Shown here piece by piece: positions 8,887 to 17,600 of a stretch of 40,902 bases of DNA. The DNA comes from Muribaculaceae bacterium (GTDB lineage Bacteria > Bacteroidota > Bacteroidia > Bacteroidales > Muribaculaceae): positions 1 through 40,902 of the forward strand of contig JAFRRT010000004.1 of the NCBI GenBank assembly GCA_017427945.1, in the 5' to 3' direction. Each line of letters starts with the position of its first letter. The stretch's first letter is position 1. The notes beneath the pieces are model-generated. The model was not told where the DNA came from. It worked only from the letters and a program-made list of their open reading frames with translations, and made no database searches. The translations under genes and the position numbers were made by a program.

Positions 8887-10092
8887 TTACTTTTCGTGGA
8901 GCCACAAGGAGTTGACCTTGTTGCGGATGGCGCGGATGTTGCCGATGGTGATGGCAGCCATGATAATGATGCCCACGAGAATAGCGACCCAGACGCTGCT
9001 GCCGCCCACACCAAAAGCGTGAATCATCCCCATATAGGCCATGCGGCCGATAAGCATGAGCACGATAGCCAGTACCAGCACAATGGCATTAAGTCCAATT
9101 ACCAACAGGATGTAAGGCTTAGAGACCTCGCTCGGCGAATAGCCCAGCAACAGCAAGTCCTGCAGTTTGCGGGTGTTCTTTTGCAACAGCAGATAGATGC
9201 TGAGCATGAGCACGAAGAACGACAGAAGACTGATGATAATGCCTACAGCGATGACGATGCCGCTGATAACAATCAGGAAATAGTTTGCCTTGCTGGTTGA
9301 CATCTTGTCACCCGCTACCTCGTAGTGGTGCTCATCCATATACTGTTCAATCTTGACGTCGCCTGGCTTGCTCACCTCAACGATTAGGCGCTGCGGATGC
9401 TGTACCTCCCCAGTCCCGAAGTAGCCGTTGGCCCACTGCATGAACTCCTCAGGCACAATAACTGTATTCAGGCGGTTGGAGAAGCCTACGATACGACCCG
9501 GCATGACCTTACGCTTGCCGTTGCCGCTCAAAGTGAATTCCAGCGGCAGCATCTCGGCTTGACCCTCACTGATGCGTGGCATGCCCTGTGTGGCTGCGAA
9601 GCCGAAGTTGTAAAGCGACAGGTAGTCGCGTGAAATGACGACAGGCACCTCGGGCTTGTTGGGTGAGAAACCCCACTCCTCAGGGTCGATATCGATGAAC
9701 TCGTCGGGAATCGCTTCAAAAAAGAACTGTGTGTGCATGGCATGACTGCTGCCTACTCCCAGGCGGGCATCGATGGCGAAGTCGCTGTTCAGGAACCTAC
9801 CCACTTGTCGGCACCATGGTTGATGTACAATGTCGTTGATATCATCTTCGCTGAACTCGCCGTTGCTGCCCATCATGGCCCCGGCTCCCGTCACGGCACG
9901 CGTAATGATGAGGTAGTCCTTGCTGATAAAACTCTCCTGGTCATTGAACACGGGCCTGATGTCACGGTAGAACTGCACCGCAAGCAGGACAATGGTCAAC
10001 CCGATGAGGTTGGCGATGGCAAAGCCGATGAGCTGGCCTTTGCTGATGTGCTGCCGCAGTAGTTTCCATATGATATGGTTGATTTTAGTCAT
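8887..10092 (-). CDS. FtsX/MacB-like ABC transporter permease
   Basis: Membrane subunit of an ABC transporter, 401 aa. One N-terminal membrane segment (about 20-42) is followed by a large extracytoplasmic domain (about 45-265). A C-terminal block of three hydrophobic segments (about 270-300, 325-350, 365-390) follows, with the charged loop LLLQKNTRKLQDLLLLGYSP between the first two. This four-helix topology is that of FtsX, LolC/E and MacB permeases, which act on envelope substrates rather than importing solutes. The paired ATPase gene ends 6 bp upstream, so they form one operon. The substrate cannot be read from the sequence. MacB-like efflux, lipoprotein release and cell-division signalling are all possible. 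Confidence 0.8.
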   Translation of the reverse strand: MTKINHIIWKLLRQHISKGQLIGFAIANLIGLTIVLLAVQFYRDIRPVFNDQESFISKDYLIITRAVTGAGAMMGSNGEFSEDDINDIVHQPWCRQVGRFLNSDFAIDARLGVGSSHAMHTQFFFEAIPDEFIDIDPEEWGFSPNKPEVPVVISRDYLSLYNFGFAATQGMPRISEGQAEMLPLEFTLSGNGKRKVMPGRIVGFSNRLNTVIVPEEFMQWANGYFGTGEVQHPQRLIVEVSKPGDVKIEQYMDEHHYEVAGDKMSTSKANYFLIVISGIVIAVGIIISLLSFFVLMLSIYLLLQKNTRKLQDLLLLGYSPSEVSKPYILLVIGLNAIVLVLAIVLMLIGRMAYMGMIHAFGVGGSSVWVAILVGIIIMAAITIGNIRAIRNKVNSLWLHEK

Positions 10093-10098
10093 TGGTGT

Positions 10099-10740
10099 CT
10101 AAAGTTTGAATGTGATGGCATCCATCTTCAAGTGGTAACCTACCGAAGTAGCGATTACGCCCGCCCCTTGACGGGTGGCCTCCTCGGTAATGAGTCGTGC
10201 AACTGTGCGGTTGTTCTCATCGTCAAGGTGACTCACAGGTTCATCGAGCAAAATGAAGTCACATGGCTGGCACAGTGTGCGGATGATGGCGACACGCTGC
10301 TGTTGTCCGATGGATAGCTTGCTGGCCAGGCTGTCCACCTTGTCGGCAATACCCATGGCTTCGAACAGATGCGTGATCTCGTCACGGCTCTTGAACCCCG
10401 TGAGACGGTTCTTCAGTTCCACATTTTCCATCGCAGTGAGTTCACCAAACAAGCGCATGTCTTGCGGCAGATAGGCAATGTGGTGTTGCCGCACGTTGCA
10501 CCACTGCTGCACCGTGAGTGACTTGATGTCAACGCCGTCAAAGGCGATAGTGCCGCTGTAGTCCTGGCGGTAGCCGTAGATGTAGCTGCACAACGATGAC
10601 TTCCCCGTGCCGCTCTCGGCACTGATGAGGTATTGCTTCCCCTTCTCAAAGGTGATGTCACGGTGCCACACGTCGCTGCTGATGTTGTTCTGTCCGGCAA
10701 AGACGCGGGGTAGGGTGTTATGTAGCGTAATCTCTTTCAA
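10099..10740 (-). CDS. ABC transporter ATP-binding protein, TTG start, atypical H-loop
   Basis: Cytoplasmic ATPase partner of the permease at 8887-10092, 213 aa. Walker A is AESGTGKSS (41-49, Lys47), with Ala in place of the usual first Gly. The Q-loop is Gln93, the signature is LSIGQQQR (142-149), Walker B is ILLDEP and the D-loop is SHLDD. The position of the switch (H-loop) histidine reads ATSVG, giving Ser199 where His is expected. No ATG precedes Walker A in frame and a stop lies five codons upstream (10753-10755), so translation must begin at TTG (10740) or a nearby non-ATG codon. The family call is secure; reduced or altered ATPase cycling is inference. Confidence 0.85.
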   Translation of the reverse strand: MKEITLHNTLPRVFAGQNNISSDVWHRDITFEKGKQYLISAESGTGKSSLCSYIYGYRQDYSGTIAFDGVDIKSLTVQQWCNVRQHHIAYLPQDMRLFGELTAMENVELKNRLTGFKSRDEITHLFEAMGIADKVDSLASKLSIGQQQRVAIIRTLCQPCDFILLDEPVSHLDDENNRTVARLITEEATRQGAGVIATSVGYHLKMDAITFKL

Positions 10741-10792
10741 TTTCAGTTTTGACTATTTTTTTGGATTCTCTATGAGTTATAGAAAATGACAA

Positions 10793-11734
10793 TTAACTAA
10801 TTTTCTCGCAGTGGTCGTGGCCACGGTAAGGCTCCACATGGATGTTGGTCATGATCTCGCCCAGCGCCTCGGACAGTTGCCGCTCGATGTTTTTGGTGAT
10901 GTCATGAGAACTCGTGACACTCATTTCGCCGTCAACCTTTATGTGGATGTCCACTACACGCAGGTTGCCGTTGCGGCGGGTCCTCAGGTTGTGGAACGAC
11001 TTCACGCCGGGCGTGCTCGTGATGATATCTGCAATTTTATCTTGCTCGTCTTGAGGCAAAGATACTTCCAGCAACTCCTCGACGGCAGGACGGCCCAACC
11101 GATAGGAGAGCACCAGAATCAATACGCTCACAGCGATAGCCGCAATCGGGTCAAGCACGCGCCAGCGTTCGCCCAAAAACATCGCTCCTGCCACACCCAG
11201 CAACGTTGCTGCTGTGGATAAAGCATCGGCACGATGGTGCCAGGCGTATGCCGCCAGAGCCTTGCTGCTGGTCTTTTTCCCCTTCAAGCGGGTGTAGTGG
11301 TACAAACCTTCCTTGACCACAACGGCGATAAGTCCCACAATCAGGGCTATGTTATGAGGACGCTCCAGAGCTTCACCTTTGATGGCTGCCATGACATCCT
11401 GCACTCCCTCGGTCATCAGTCCTACGGCAACCACCACAAGGATGATGCTGATGAGGAAAGCCGCCAGCGTCTCATACTTGCCACGACCGTAGCGGTAGCG
11501 CTCATCAACGCCTTTTCCCGACAGCCGTACCATGGCATAGACCAGCGCATCGGTCACCGTGTCACTGATGCTGTGAATACCGTCGGCAAGAATGGCACTG
11601 GATCGTCCCAGGATGCCAGCTGCGATTTTCACTGCGGACAGGCACACATCACAGGTCATTCCCACCAACGTGCAGCGTTTCTCCTCGGTGGTGTTCCAGG
11701 CGGTGTCAGGATTGATATGTTGTTCCTCATTCAT
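10793..11734 (-). CDS. Cation diffusion facilitator (CDF) metal transporter
   Basis: Inner-membrane metal/proton antiporter of the CDF family, about 313 aa from the Met at 11734. The helix-2 metal ligands read His54-xxx-Asp58 (GIHSISDTVTD) and the helix-5 ligands His166-xxx-Asp170 (WHHRADALS). The His/Asp set favours zinc over the all-Asp pattern of manganese transporters (family knowledge). About six membrane segments are followed by a cytoplasmic C-terminal domain from about residue 220, ending in the His-rich tail YRGHDHCEK. A GTG 13 codons upstream (11773) is possible, but a -7 promoter box lies between the two starts, favouring 11734. The ABC genes follow after 52 bp and may be co-transcribed. 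Confidence 0.9.
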   Translation of the reverse strand: MNEEQHINPDTAWNTTEEKRCTLVGMTCDVCLSAVKIAAGILGRSSAILADGIHSISDTVTDALVYAMVRLSGKGVDERYRYGRGKYETLAAFLISIILVVVAVGLMTEGVQDVMAAIKGEALERPHNIALIVGLIAVVVKEGLYHYTRLKGKKTSSKALAAYAWHHRADALSTAATLLGVAGAMFLGERWRVLDPIAAIAVSVLILVLSYRLGRPAVEELLEVSLPQDEQDKIADIITSTPGVKSFHNLRTRRNGNLRVVDIHIKVDGEMSVTSSHDITKNIERQLSEALGEIMTNIHVEPYRGHDHCEKIS

Positions 11735-11742
11735 TGTGACTG

Positions 11743-11750
11743 CAAAATTA
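11743..11750 (-). promoter_or_regulatory. -7 promoter element immediately upstream of the CDF gene
   Basis: TAATTTTG on the minus strand ends 8 nt before the CDF ATG, so the transcript would be leaderless or nearly so. A partial -33 match (TGTG, 3 of 4) sits 20 nt upstream. Confidence 0.55.
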
Positions 11751-11880
11751 CGCAATTCTCGCCACAACAGCACATCAATTAACGAAATTTCAGGCTAATT
11801 GTACTAAAATAATAGGATGGCATTTCTCTATGTGAAAATAGTTGAATGAGTGCATCATTGAGGATAATCCCGACAAGCAA

Positions 11881-11917
11881 GCAGGGACTTGGAAGAATCA
11901 ATCTTCAAAGCCCCTGC
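11881..11917 (-). terminator. Terminator hairpin of the minus-strand C10 peptidase
   Basis: Arms of 15 nt, GCAGGGACTTGGAAG (11881-11895) and CTTCAAAGCCCCTGC (11903-11917), pair with one mismatch and one wobble around a 7-nt loop. It lies 20 nt past the stop at 11937. The downstream tract is only moderately T-rich (TTGCTTGT). Confidence 0.65.
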
Positions 11918-11936
11918 TCGTGGTTTATTGGTCCAA

Positions 11937-14315
11937 TCAATGTTGAGTGAGCAACATGTCGATAAGTGCTGTTACGTCACCGATTGAGATCTTGCTATCT
12001 TGATTTACATCGGCCGCATCTACATTGATTTCCTCGGAATTAGGACTCAACAGGTAGTCAATGAGTGCCGTCACGTCACTGATTGACAATTTACCGTCGT
12101 CGTTCACGTCACCCAAGATGAATTCGGGTATTTCGGGGAATACAATGGAGTAAGTGCTGGTGCCCTTGAGCCCTTCTTCAGTGCCGCTGGTGTAATAATA
12201 GGTCTTAATGAAGTACCTCCAGCCATCCATCACGTTATCCATGTCAAACTGCACTGTTGTTGATGCTCCGGGAGCCAGTGTGATGAATTGGGTCTTAATT
12301 TGTACATTGCTTCCTGTAGTACCATATATGTTCTTATAGAGCTTCGCCGTGATGTCTTCGCTATAAGTCGTCGAGCCGTTGTTCGTGATGGTCAGAATGA
12401 CACTGAATTTATCACTGGTGATGATTTTGTTGGTCGCATCGGTTACATCAAGGATCTCAAGGTTTGCCGACAGGTCGGCGGCAGGCATCTCTTCAATGTT
12501 GATGACATGACTGGCAATAGGATCACTGCCGTCATCATTGAATGAGAATGTGAGCGTATAAGACCTAGCTGCATCAGGATAGTATCTATAGGTAATGTCA
12601 CCGGTCTCGCCAGGCTCCAGACCCACATATCCCGAGGCCATGAAAGTGCCATCGACGAACATGTGCAGTAACAGGTTGTCAGATACGCCGTTGTTGGTTA
12701 AGTTCACATTGATATTAACCGGGCGTGTGGGATGCATGCTGCCGCTGTGAGTAATGCTGTTCACCGTGTAGTTGGGTGTAGCTGCTGTTCCATAGCCTTC
12801 AAAAGTGCAGGTGTTGCCGTTGATGGTTACTTCGATATAGTTCTTGTCATACCCTATGCAAGGTTTCCAGTTGTTGGCATTGCGCTCGCTGCAAATGGGC
12901 AGAATGCGGTAAGTGCCGTTGCTTAGTCCGGCACCAAAACTCAGTTCACGCTCGTTGAGGTCGAAATATTTGCCGGGAGTTGATGAGCTGGTATAGACAC
13001 TCATGAGTTTCTTGACCATTGTTGAGCCTTGGTACAGTCCCCAACCGAAGTCGGCCGCGAACACATGGGCTGTGTAATTATAGAATCGAGCCGAAACGAT
13101 TGCAGTGAAGTTACTACTGCTATTGTTGCGTGTGTCGGTAAAACTGTTGAGTATCATTTTGGTTACCGTGAACATCACTTCATCGTTTATTTCGTTGCCG
13201 GGCTCAATGCCCACAACAGCGGCTTGATCATAGATGTATCCATAGGCACCAGTGGCACTGCCGGTACCTTGCCTGTCGGGGTTGAGCACATTTAGCAGAT
13301 AGTAACCGTTACTTTGTCCGTTCCAGCCCCAATTGATGTGGAACATGCCGTTGCCGTCATAGCCGTCGCACACGAAGGCGTGTCCGCTCTCGGCCTTGCT
13401 GGCACTGAATATTACTGGGCGGGAAGCAGCGAGCTCGCTGTAGATGGCATCTACCCACCCTTGGGTCGTATAACTGGTGCGCCTCAAAGTATGCGCATCA
13501 CTGTAGCCGAAGTAGGAAGACAGACACAAGGGAATGCGGGTGGTCGTAGCCCCAGAGCTGGCGGTTTTGAAATTCATCTCTACCGCTTGGGCACAGTATA
13601 GTGTGAGCTTTGCTGCTTCAAGGGCGTTGCTGCTGGTGGTGTCGGTCGTCTGATAGGTGTTTTGCATAGCTCCCCAGTTAAAATCCACGACAGGTAATTC
13701 GGGCATCACTATACCGAGCGTAGAACTGGTATAAGCGGGAATTGCAGTTGTGGGACGGGGTGGCCATTGCCAATAGTGCATTACTTGGGCCAATGCAGTG
13801 GCGACGCAGCCGGCATAGGCATGTTTGCCGTTGGGCAAGAAAGGCAACAGAATGTTGTAGGGGGCATTCTGTGACCACACGGCTCTAACAAGAGGAGTGA
13901 TGGCTCCATACGTTCGCAGTTGGGTGGCGGCTATGGCGCCATTGTCCAGCTCCTCGATTTGGGCGGTGTAGCCTTCGAGCAGCTCCTGCATGGCGGGAGG
14001 CAGATCGGTGACATCAAATGTGCCGTGGTCGCTGTATCCAAGCACGGCGGGTGCGCGGTCATCACCGGCAACGATGACGAAACCGCTGTTCTGACGCTCA
14101 GCGTTGAATACATAAAACGCGGCATTGCCGGCTGTGGGAGATGCACCAAAGTGCGGCGCCTTGTGGGCTATCTTTAGCCCTGAAGCCGGCATCCCGTGAC
14201 TGGCCATGAAGTTTGTTGCAATACTTTTTGCTTGGTTTTCGGTAATGGTTCCTGCCCACGCGGTGCTCATCACCGCCAGACAAAGGAGAAATAACAAGGT
14301 TTGAACTCTTTTCAT
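11937..14315 (-). CDS. C10 (streptopain-like) cysteine peptidase with C-terminal dockerin-like module
   Basis: Secreted cysteine peptidase, about 792 aa from the Met at 14315. That start gives a clean signal peptide (MKRVQTLLFLLCLAVMSTAWA); the 12 codons upstream have no such character. A Spi propeptide follows to about residue 115 (FVIVAGDDRAPAVLGYS). Cys170 lies in YAGCVATALAQVMHYW and His312 in SGHAFVCDGYDG, with INWGW after it. The middle (about 390-715) has beta-sandwich, CARDB-like character: two alternating segments about glycine-rich turns and NNG motifs. The end is a dockerin-like pair (DVNDDGKLSISDV, DVNQDSKISIGDV) with a longer inter-loop linker than its paralogues. It is divergent from the peptidase at 14623 and lacks the nested FnIII architecture of the three plus-strand paralogues, so it is an older relative. 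Confidence 0.92.
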   Translation of the reverse strand: MKRVQTLLFLLCLAVMSTAWAGTITENQAKSIATNFMASHGMPASGLKIAHKAPHFGASPTAGNAAFYVFNAERQNSGFVIVAGDDRAPAVLGYSDHGTFDVTDLPPAMQELLEGYTAQIEELDNGAIAATQLRTYGAITPLVRAVWSQNAPYNILLPFLPNGKHAYAGCVATALAQVMHYWQWPPRPTTAIPAYTSSTLGIVMPELPVVDFNWGAMQNTYQTTDTTSSNALEAAKLTLYCAQAVEMNFKTASSGATTTRIPLCLSSYFGYSDAHTLRRTSYTTQGWVDAIYSELAASRPVIFSASKAESGHAFVCDGYDGNGMFHINWGWNGQSNGYYLLNVLNPDRQGTGSATGAYGYIYDQAAVVGIEPGNEINDEVMFTVTKMILNSFTDTRNNSSSNFTAIVSARFYNYTAHVFAADFGWGLYQGSTMVKKLMSVYTSSSTPGKYFDLNERELSFGAGLSNGTYRILPICSERNANNWKPCIGYDKNYIEVTINGNTCTFEGYGTAATPNYTVNSITHSGSMHPTRPVNINVNLTNNGVSDNLLLHMFVDGTFMASGYVGLEPGETGDITYRYYPDAARSYTLTFSFNDDGSDPIASHVINIEEMPAADLSANLEILDVTDATNKIITSDKFSVILTITNNGSTTYSEDITAKLYKNIYGTTGSNVQIKTQFITLAPGASTTVQFDMDNVMDGWRYFIKTYYYTSGTEEGLKGTSTYSIVFPEIPEFILGDVNDDGKLSISDVTALIDYLLSPNSEEINVDAADVNQDSKISIGDVTALIDMLLTQH

Positions 14316-14348
14316 AATGATAATTTGTTTATGGTGATTGATTCCCTG

Positions 14349-14356
14349 CAAAGATA
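14349..14356 (-). promoter_or_regulatory. -7 element of the minus-strand C10 peptidase
   Basis: TATCTTTG on the minus strand matches TAnnTTTG and lies 33 nt upstream of the chosen ATG at 14315. No TTTG is found at the expected -33 spacing. Confidence 0.5.
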
Positions 14357-14474
14357 ATATTTATTTTTGAAAAATGGTTGGTTTCATCAGTGAAATCGGC
14401 GTTATTATTTGTGAGGGAGGTACGGTGCAAGATAGACTTTGCGGCAGATTTGGTGCGCAAGCAAAATCGCCGGA

Positions 14475-14561
14475 TTGCTTGACATTTTTCCACCGTTAGT
14501 TGGATTTTTGTGGTAATTGTCTATAAAAATTTGGAGTTTTCAAACATCTGTTATAATTTTG
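14475..14561 (+). promoter_or_regulatory. Promoter of the 1101-aa C10 peptidase, with a shared upstream element
   Basis: TTTG (14530-14533), a 20-nt spacer and TAATTTTG (14554-14561) match the Bacteroidetes consensus. About 55 nt upstream of the -33 is TTGCTTGACATTTT (14475-14488), found again at nearly the same distance (54 nt) before the promoter of the next peptidase. The segment GTTTTCAAAC just after the -33 is also shared. The expected leader is about 55 nt. Confidence 0.8.
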
Positions 14562-14622
14562 CGAGGTTAATACCAAACATGGAGACTTAAACATCTTTTA
14601 TATATTTTTAATCAACAAGCTT

Positions 14623-17600
14623 ATGAAGAAATTGTTATTTCTCTTGACTGCCATTATGGTGGCATTGTCAGTGTCGGCTGCTCCTGTGGATCAGGCAACA
14701 GCCCAAAGGAAAGCAAAAAGCTACTTAACCAATGAGCTTTTTGCCGGCAAATTAATGGCTCCCGCTGCTTTGAATCCCGTTCTGCTGAAGGCTGAGATGG
14801 GCGAAGGCAAGGTAAATCAGCCTGTGTATTACATTTACAACACTTCTGAGACCTTCCTCGTTGTGGCCGGTGATGACCGTGCCGAGGAAATCCTCATGGT
14901 AGGTGACCGTCCCTTGAAGGATATCAACAACCTGGCTCCTGGTATGAAGGACATTCTCAATCAGTACAAGGAGGAAATCCAGTACCTGCATGAGCATCCG
15001 GGTCTGGTGGTTGATCCTATTATTAAACCCGCAAACCGGACCTCACTACGTGCGACCTCTTATTTGTTGACAGCACTATGGGACCAGGAGGCTCCGTACT
15101 GGAACCAGTGCAAGTTTACCTATAGTGGTACAACCTATCAGTGCTTGACGGGTTGCCCCGCTACTTCGGCATCGATGGTGCTCTATTACTGGAAGTACCC
15201 TGAGAGTGTCGCTGCCCTTCCTTCCTATACAGCCACATTGGATTTATCATACTATAACAGTGTGAACTTTACCTATCCTGCTTTGTCTGCAACAACCTTT
15301 GACTGGGCTAACATGAAGGACAGCTACAGTGGTAGCTACACCACCGCTCAGGGTAATGCAGTTGCAACGCTGATGCGTTACGTGGGCCAGGCCGAGAACA
15401 TGATGTATGGTACTGAGAGCGCTGGCGGTAGCGGTATTTATGTTTCCGAGAATTATAGGATTGCCGATATGTTCAAACTTTTCGGATATGAATCCACTGC
15501 CCAAAATGCTGAAAAATCAAACTATACCGCTACTGCTTGGGCTAGCCTGATTCAAGGAGAAATTGCCGCAGGCCGTCCTCTCGTATATTGTGCAGTGTCG
15601 AGCAGTGGAGGCGGTCATGCCTTTAATGTTGACGGTTACGACAGTAGCAGCAACAAGTACCACGTGAACTTCGGTTGGAGTGGCGACGGTAATAGCTGGT
15701 ACTCGATGAATTCGTTCTCATACAGTGGTTACACCTTCAACCAGAGCCAGCAGGCTATCATCGGTGTTCAGCCCCCCAGTGGCCAGTCCACCACACCCGT
15801 ATTGACCGTTAATCCCACCTCGTTGACTTTCACCGGTGCTCAGACTGGTCAGACCTACACCAAGACCTTTACTGTAACTGGTACCGACTTGCGCGGAAAT
15901 GTGACCGTATCGTCTAACAACGGCACCTTCACCGTTTCGCCTACGACTATTACCCAGGCTCAGGCCGAGGCTGGTGCTACCGTGACCGTGACCTACAAGC
16001 CCACATCAAGTGGCACCCAGAGCGGTACCATCACTGTATCGAGCAGTGGCGCAGCCGATAAGACCGTTAGCGTTTCGGGTACCGCTACCACGAAACCGGT
16101 GATCACAGTTAATCCCACCTCGCTCAACATGAGCACCTCAGTGGGCACTCCCGTGACCCAGACGTTTACCGTAACTGGTACCAACCTGTCGAGTAACGTT
16201 TACCTGTCATGCAGTGGAACTGGCTTCTCGATTGACAAATCGTATATAACCAAGACCCAAGCAAGTCAGGGTTATACCGTGACGGTTACCTACAATCCCA
16301 CTGCAGTCGGCACTCACACTGGCACTGTGACGCTGACCAGTTCTGGCGCTGATGACGTTACCCTCACTCTGAACGGTACTGCTGTAGGTACTCCCGAGTT
16401 GACCGTTAATCCCACCTCATTGTCATTCAATGCAACTGTAGGTCAATCGCAGACCAAGACCTTCAACGTAACTGGTACAAATCTGACGGGTAATGTGATG
16501 CTCGCCGTGAGTGGTGCAGGTTTCTCGATTGATAAGACCACAATCACTCAGAATGCTGCTACCAACGGTGCTACTGTAACCGTAACTTACACGCCCACCA
16601 CTGGCGGAACTCACACTGGTACTGTCGCTCTTACATCAGCAGGCGTACAGCAGGTTACCGTAGCCCTCACAGGTACTGCAACCACAGTTCCCACTCTGTC
16701 GGCTAATCCCACCTCGCTGAATTTCCAGACCACGGTTGGTACTCCTGTAACCCAGGCATTCCAGCTGAGTGCTGCCAACCTTGAAGGCAATGTTACTTTG
16801 GCTGTTCAAGGCGAAGGCTTCACCATCGACAAGACCAACATTCTCCCGGGTGCCGCTAACAATGCTTATGTCAATGTGACCTACACCCCGACGACATTTG
16901 GTACAACTACTGGTACTGTTACCATCACGAGCCCCAATGCTCAGACGGTTACTGTTACCTTGAATGGCCAGGCCGACCTCGTGAAGTATGCTCCCGTCAT
17001 GCTGCCTGCTGATGAGGCTTACATTAACCTGACCAAGTTCCGTGCCGACTGGACCGACCAGACACTTGCAACCAACGTTTCAAGCTATACCCTTGAGGTG
17101 AGCGCCAAGCCCGAAGAACCCGTAGAGCCCGAGGTTGTATTGCTCAGCTCTGTTGCTGGTACCGACTTCACGGGCAGCTCAACCGGATATTATGACATCA
17201 CTTTGCCCGATCCTTGGGGTGGCACCAACGTGCGTGGTGGTCTCAACTCGGTTATCTACTTCAGGAATAATTACCAGGGAACCGGTACTGCAGGTAACAT
17301 CACCTACACCATTCCCGCTGGTTATGAGAATGCTACCTTCACGATGAAGATTACCACTGCTACCACCACTGACGGTGCTGGTAACTTGGCTGTGGCTACT
17401 CCGCAGACTGCTGCCGTGAACCACAACTTCTCCGCTGGTCAAACCTATGCTTGGGTAGTGACTGCAAGCAGTGGTGAGAAGATCACTATCACGACGTCCG
17501 ATGCCAACTATTCGCCTGACATCGCTCTGCTCCAGGTTTATGCTGGTGACGCTACCGTAACGCTGAATGCTACCGAGACTGGCGATGCCAACTACCGCTT

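Larger units (their letters stand above)
14316..14622. other. Intergenic region between divergent C10 peptidases
   Basis: No gene of its own is visible in these 307 bp. On the minus strand it holds a -7 box TATCTTTG (14356-14349) for the peptidase at 11937-14315, without a recognisable -33. On the plus strand it holds the promoter at 14530-14561 for the next peptidase. The middle (about 14400-14470) has no obvious repeat or hairpin. Confidence 0.6.

Noticed and set aside
14475-14488. Sigma-70 type -35 box (TTGACA inside TTGCTTGACATTTT)
   Set aside because: There is no TATAAT at 17 nt, and Bacteroidetes use TTTG/TAnnTTTG, which is present downstream at exact spacing.
15790-16976. CRISPR-like array
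   Set aside because: The repeats are about 300 bp, in frame and encode Ig-like domains; there are no short direct repeats with unique spacers.
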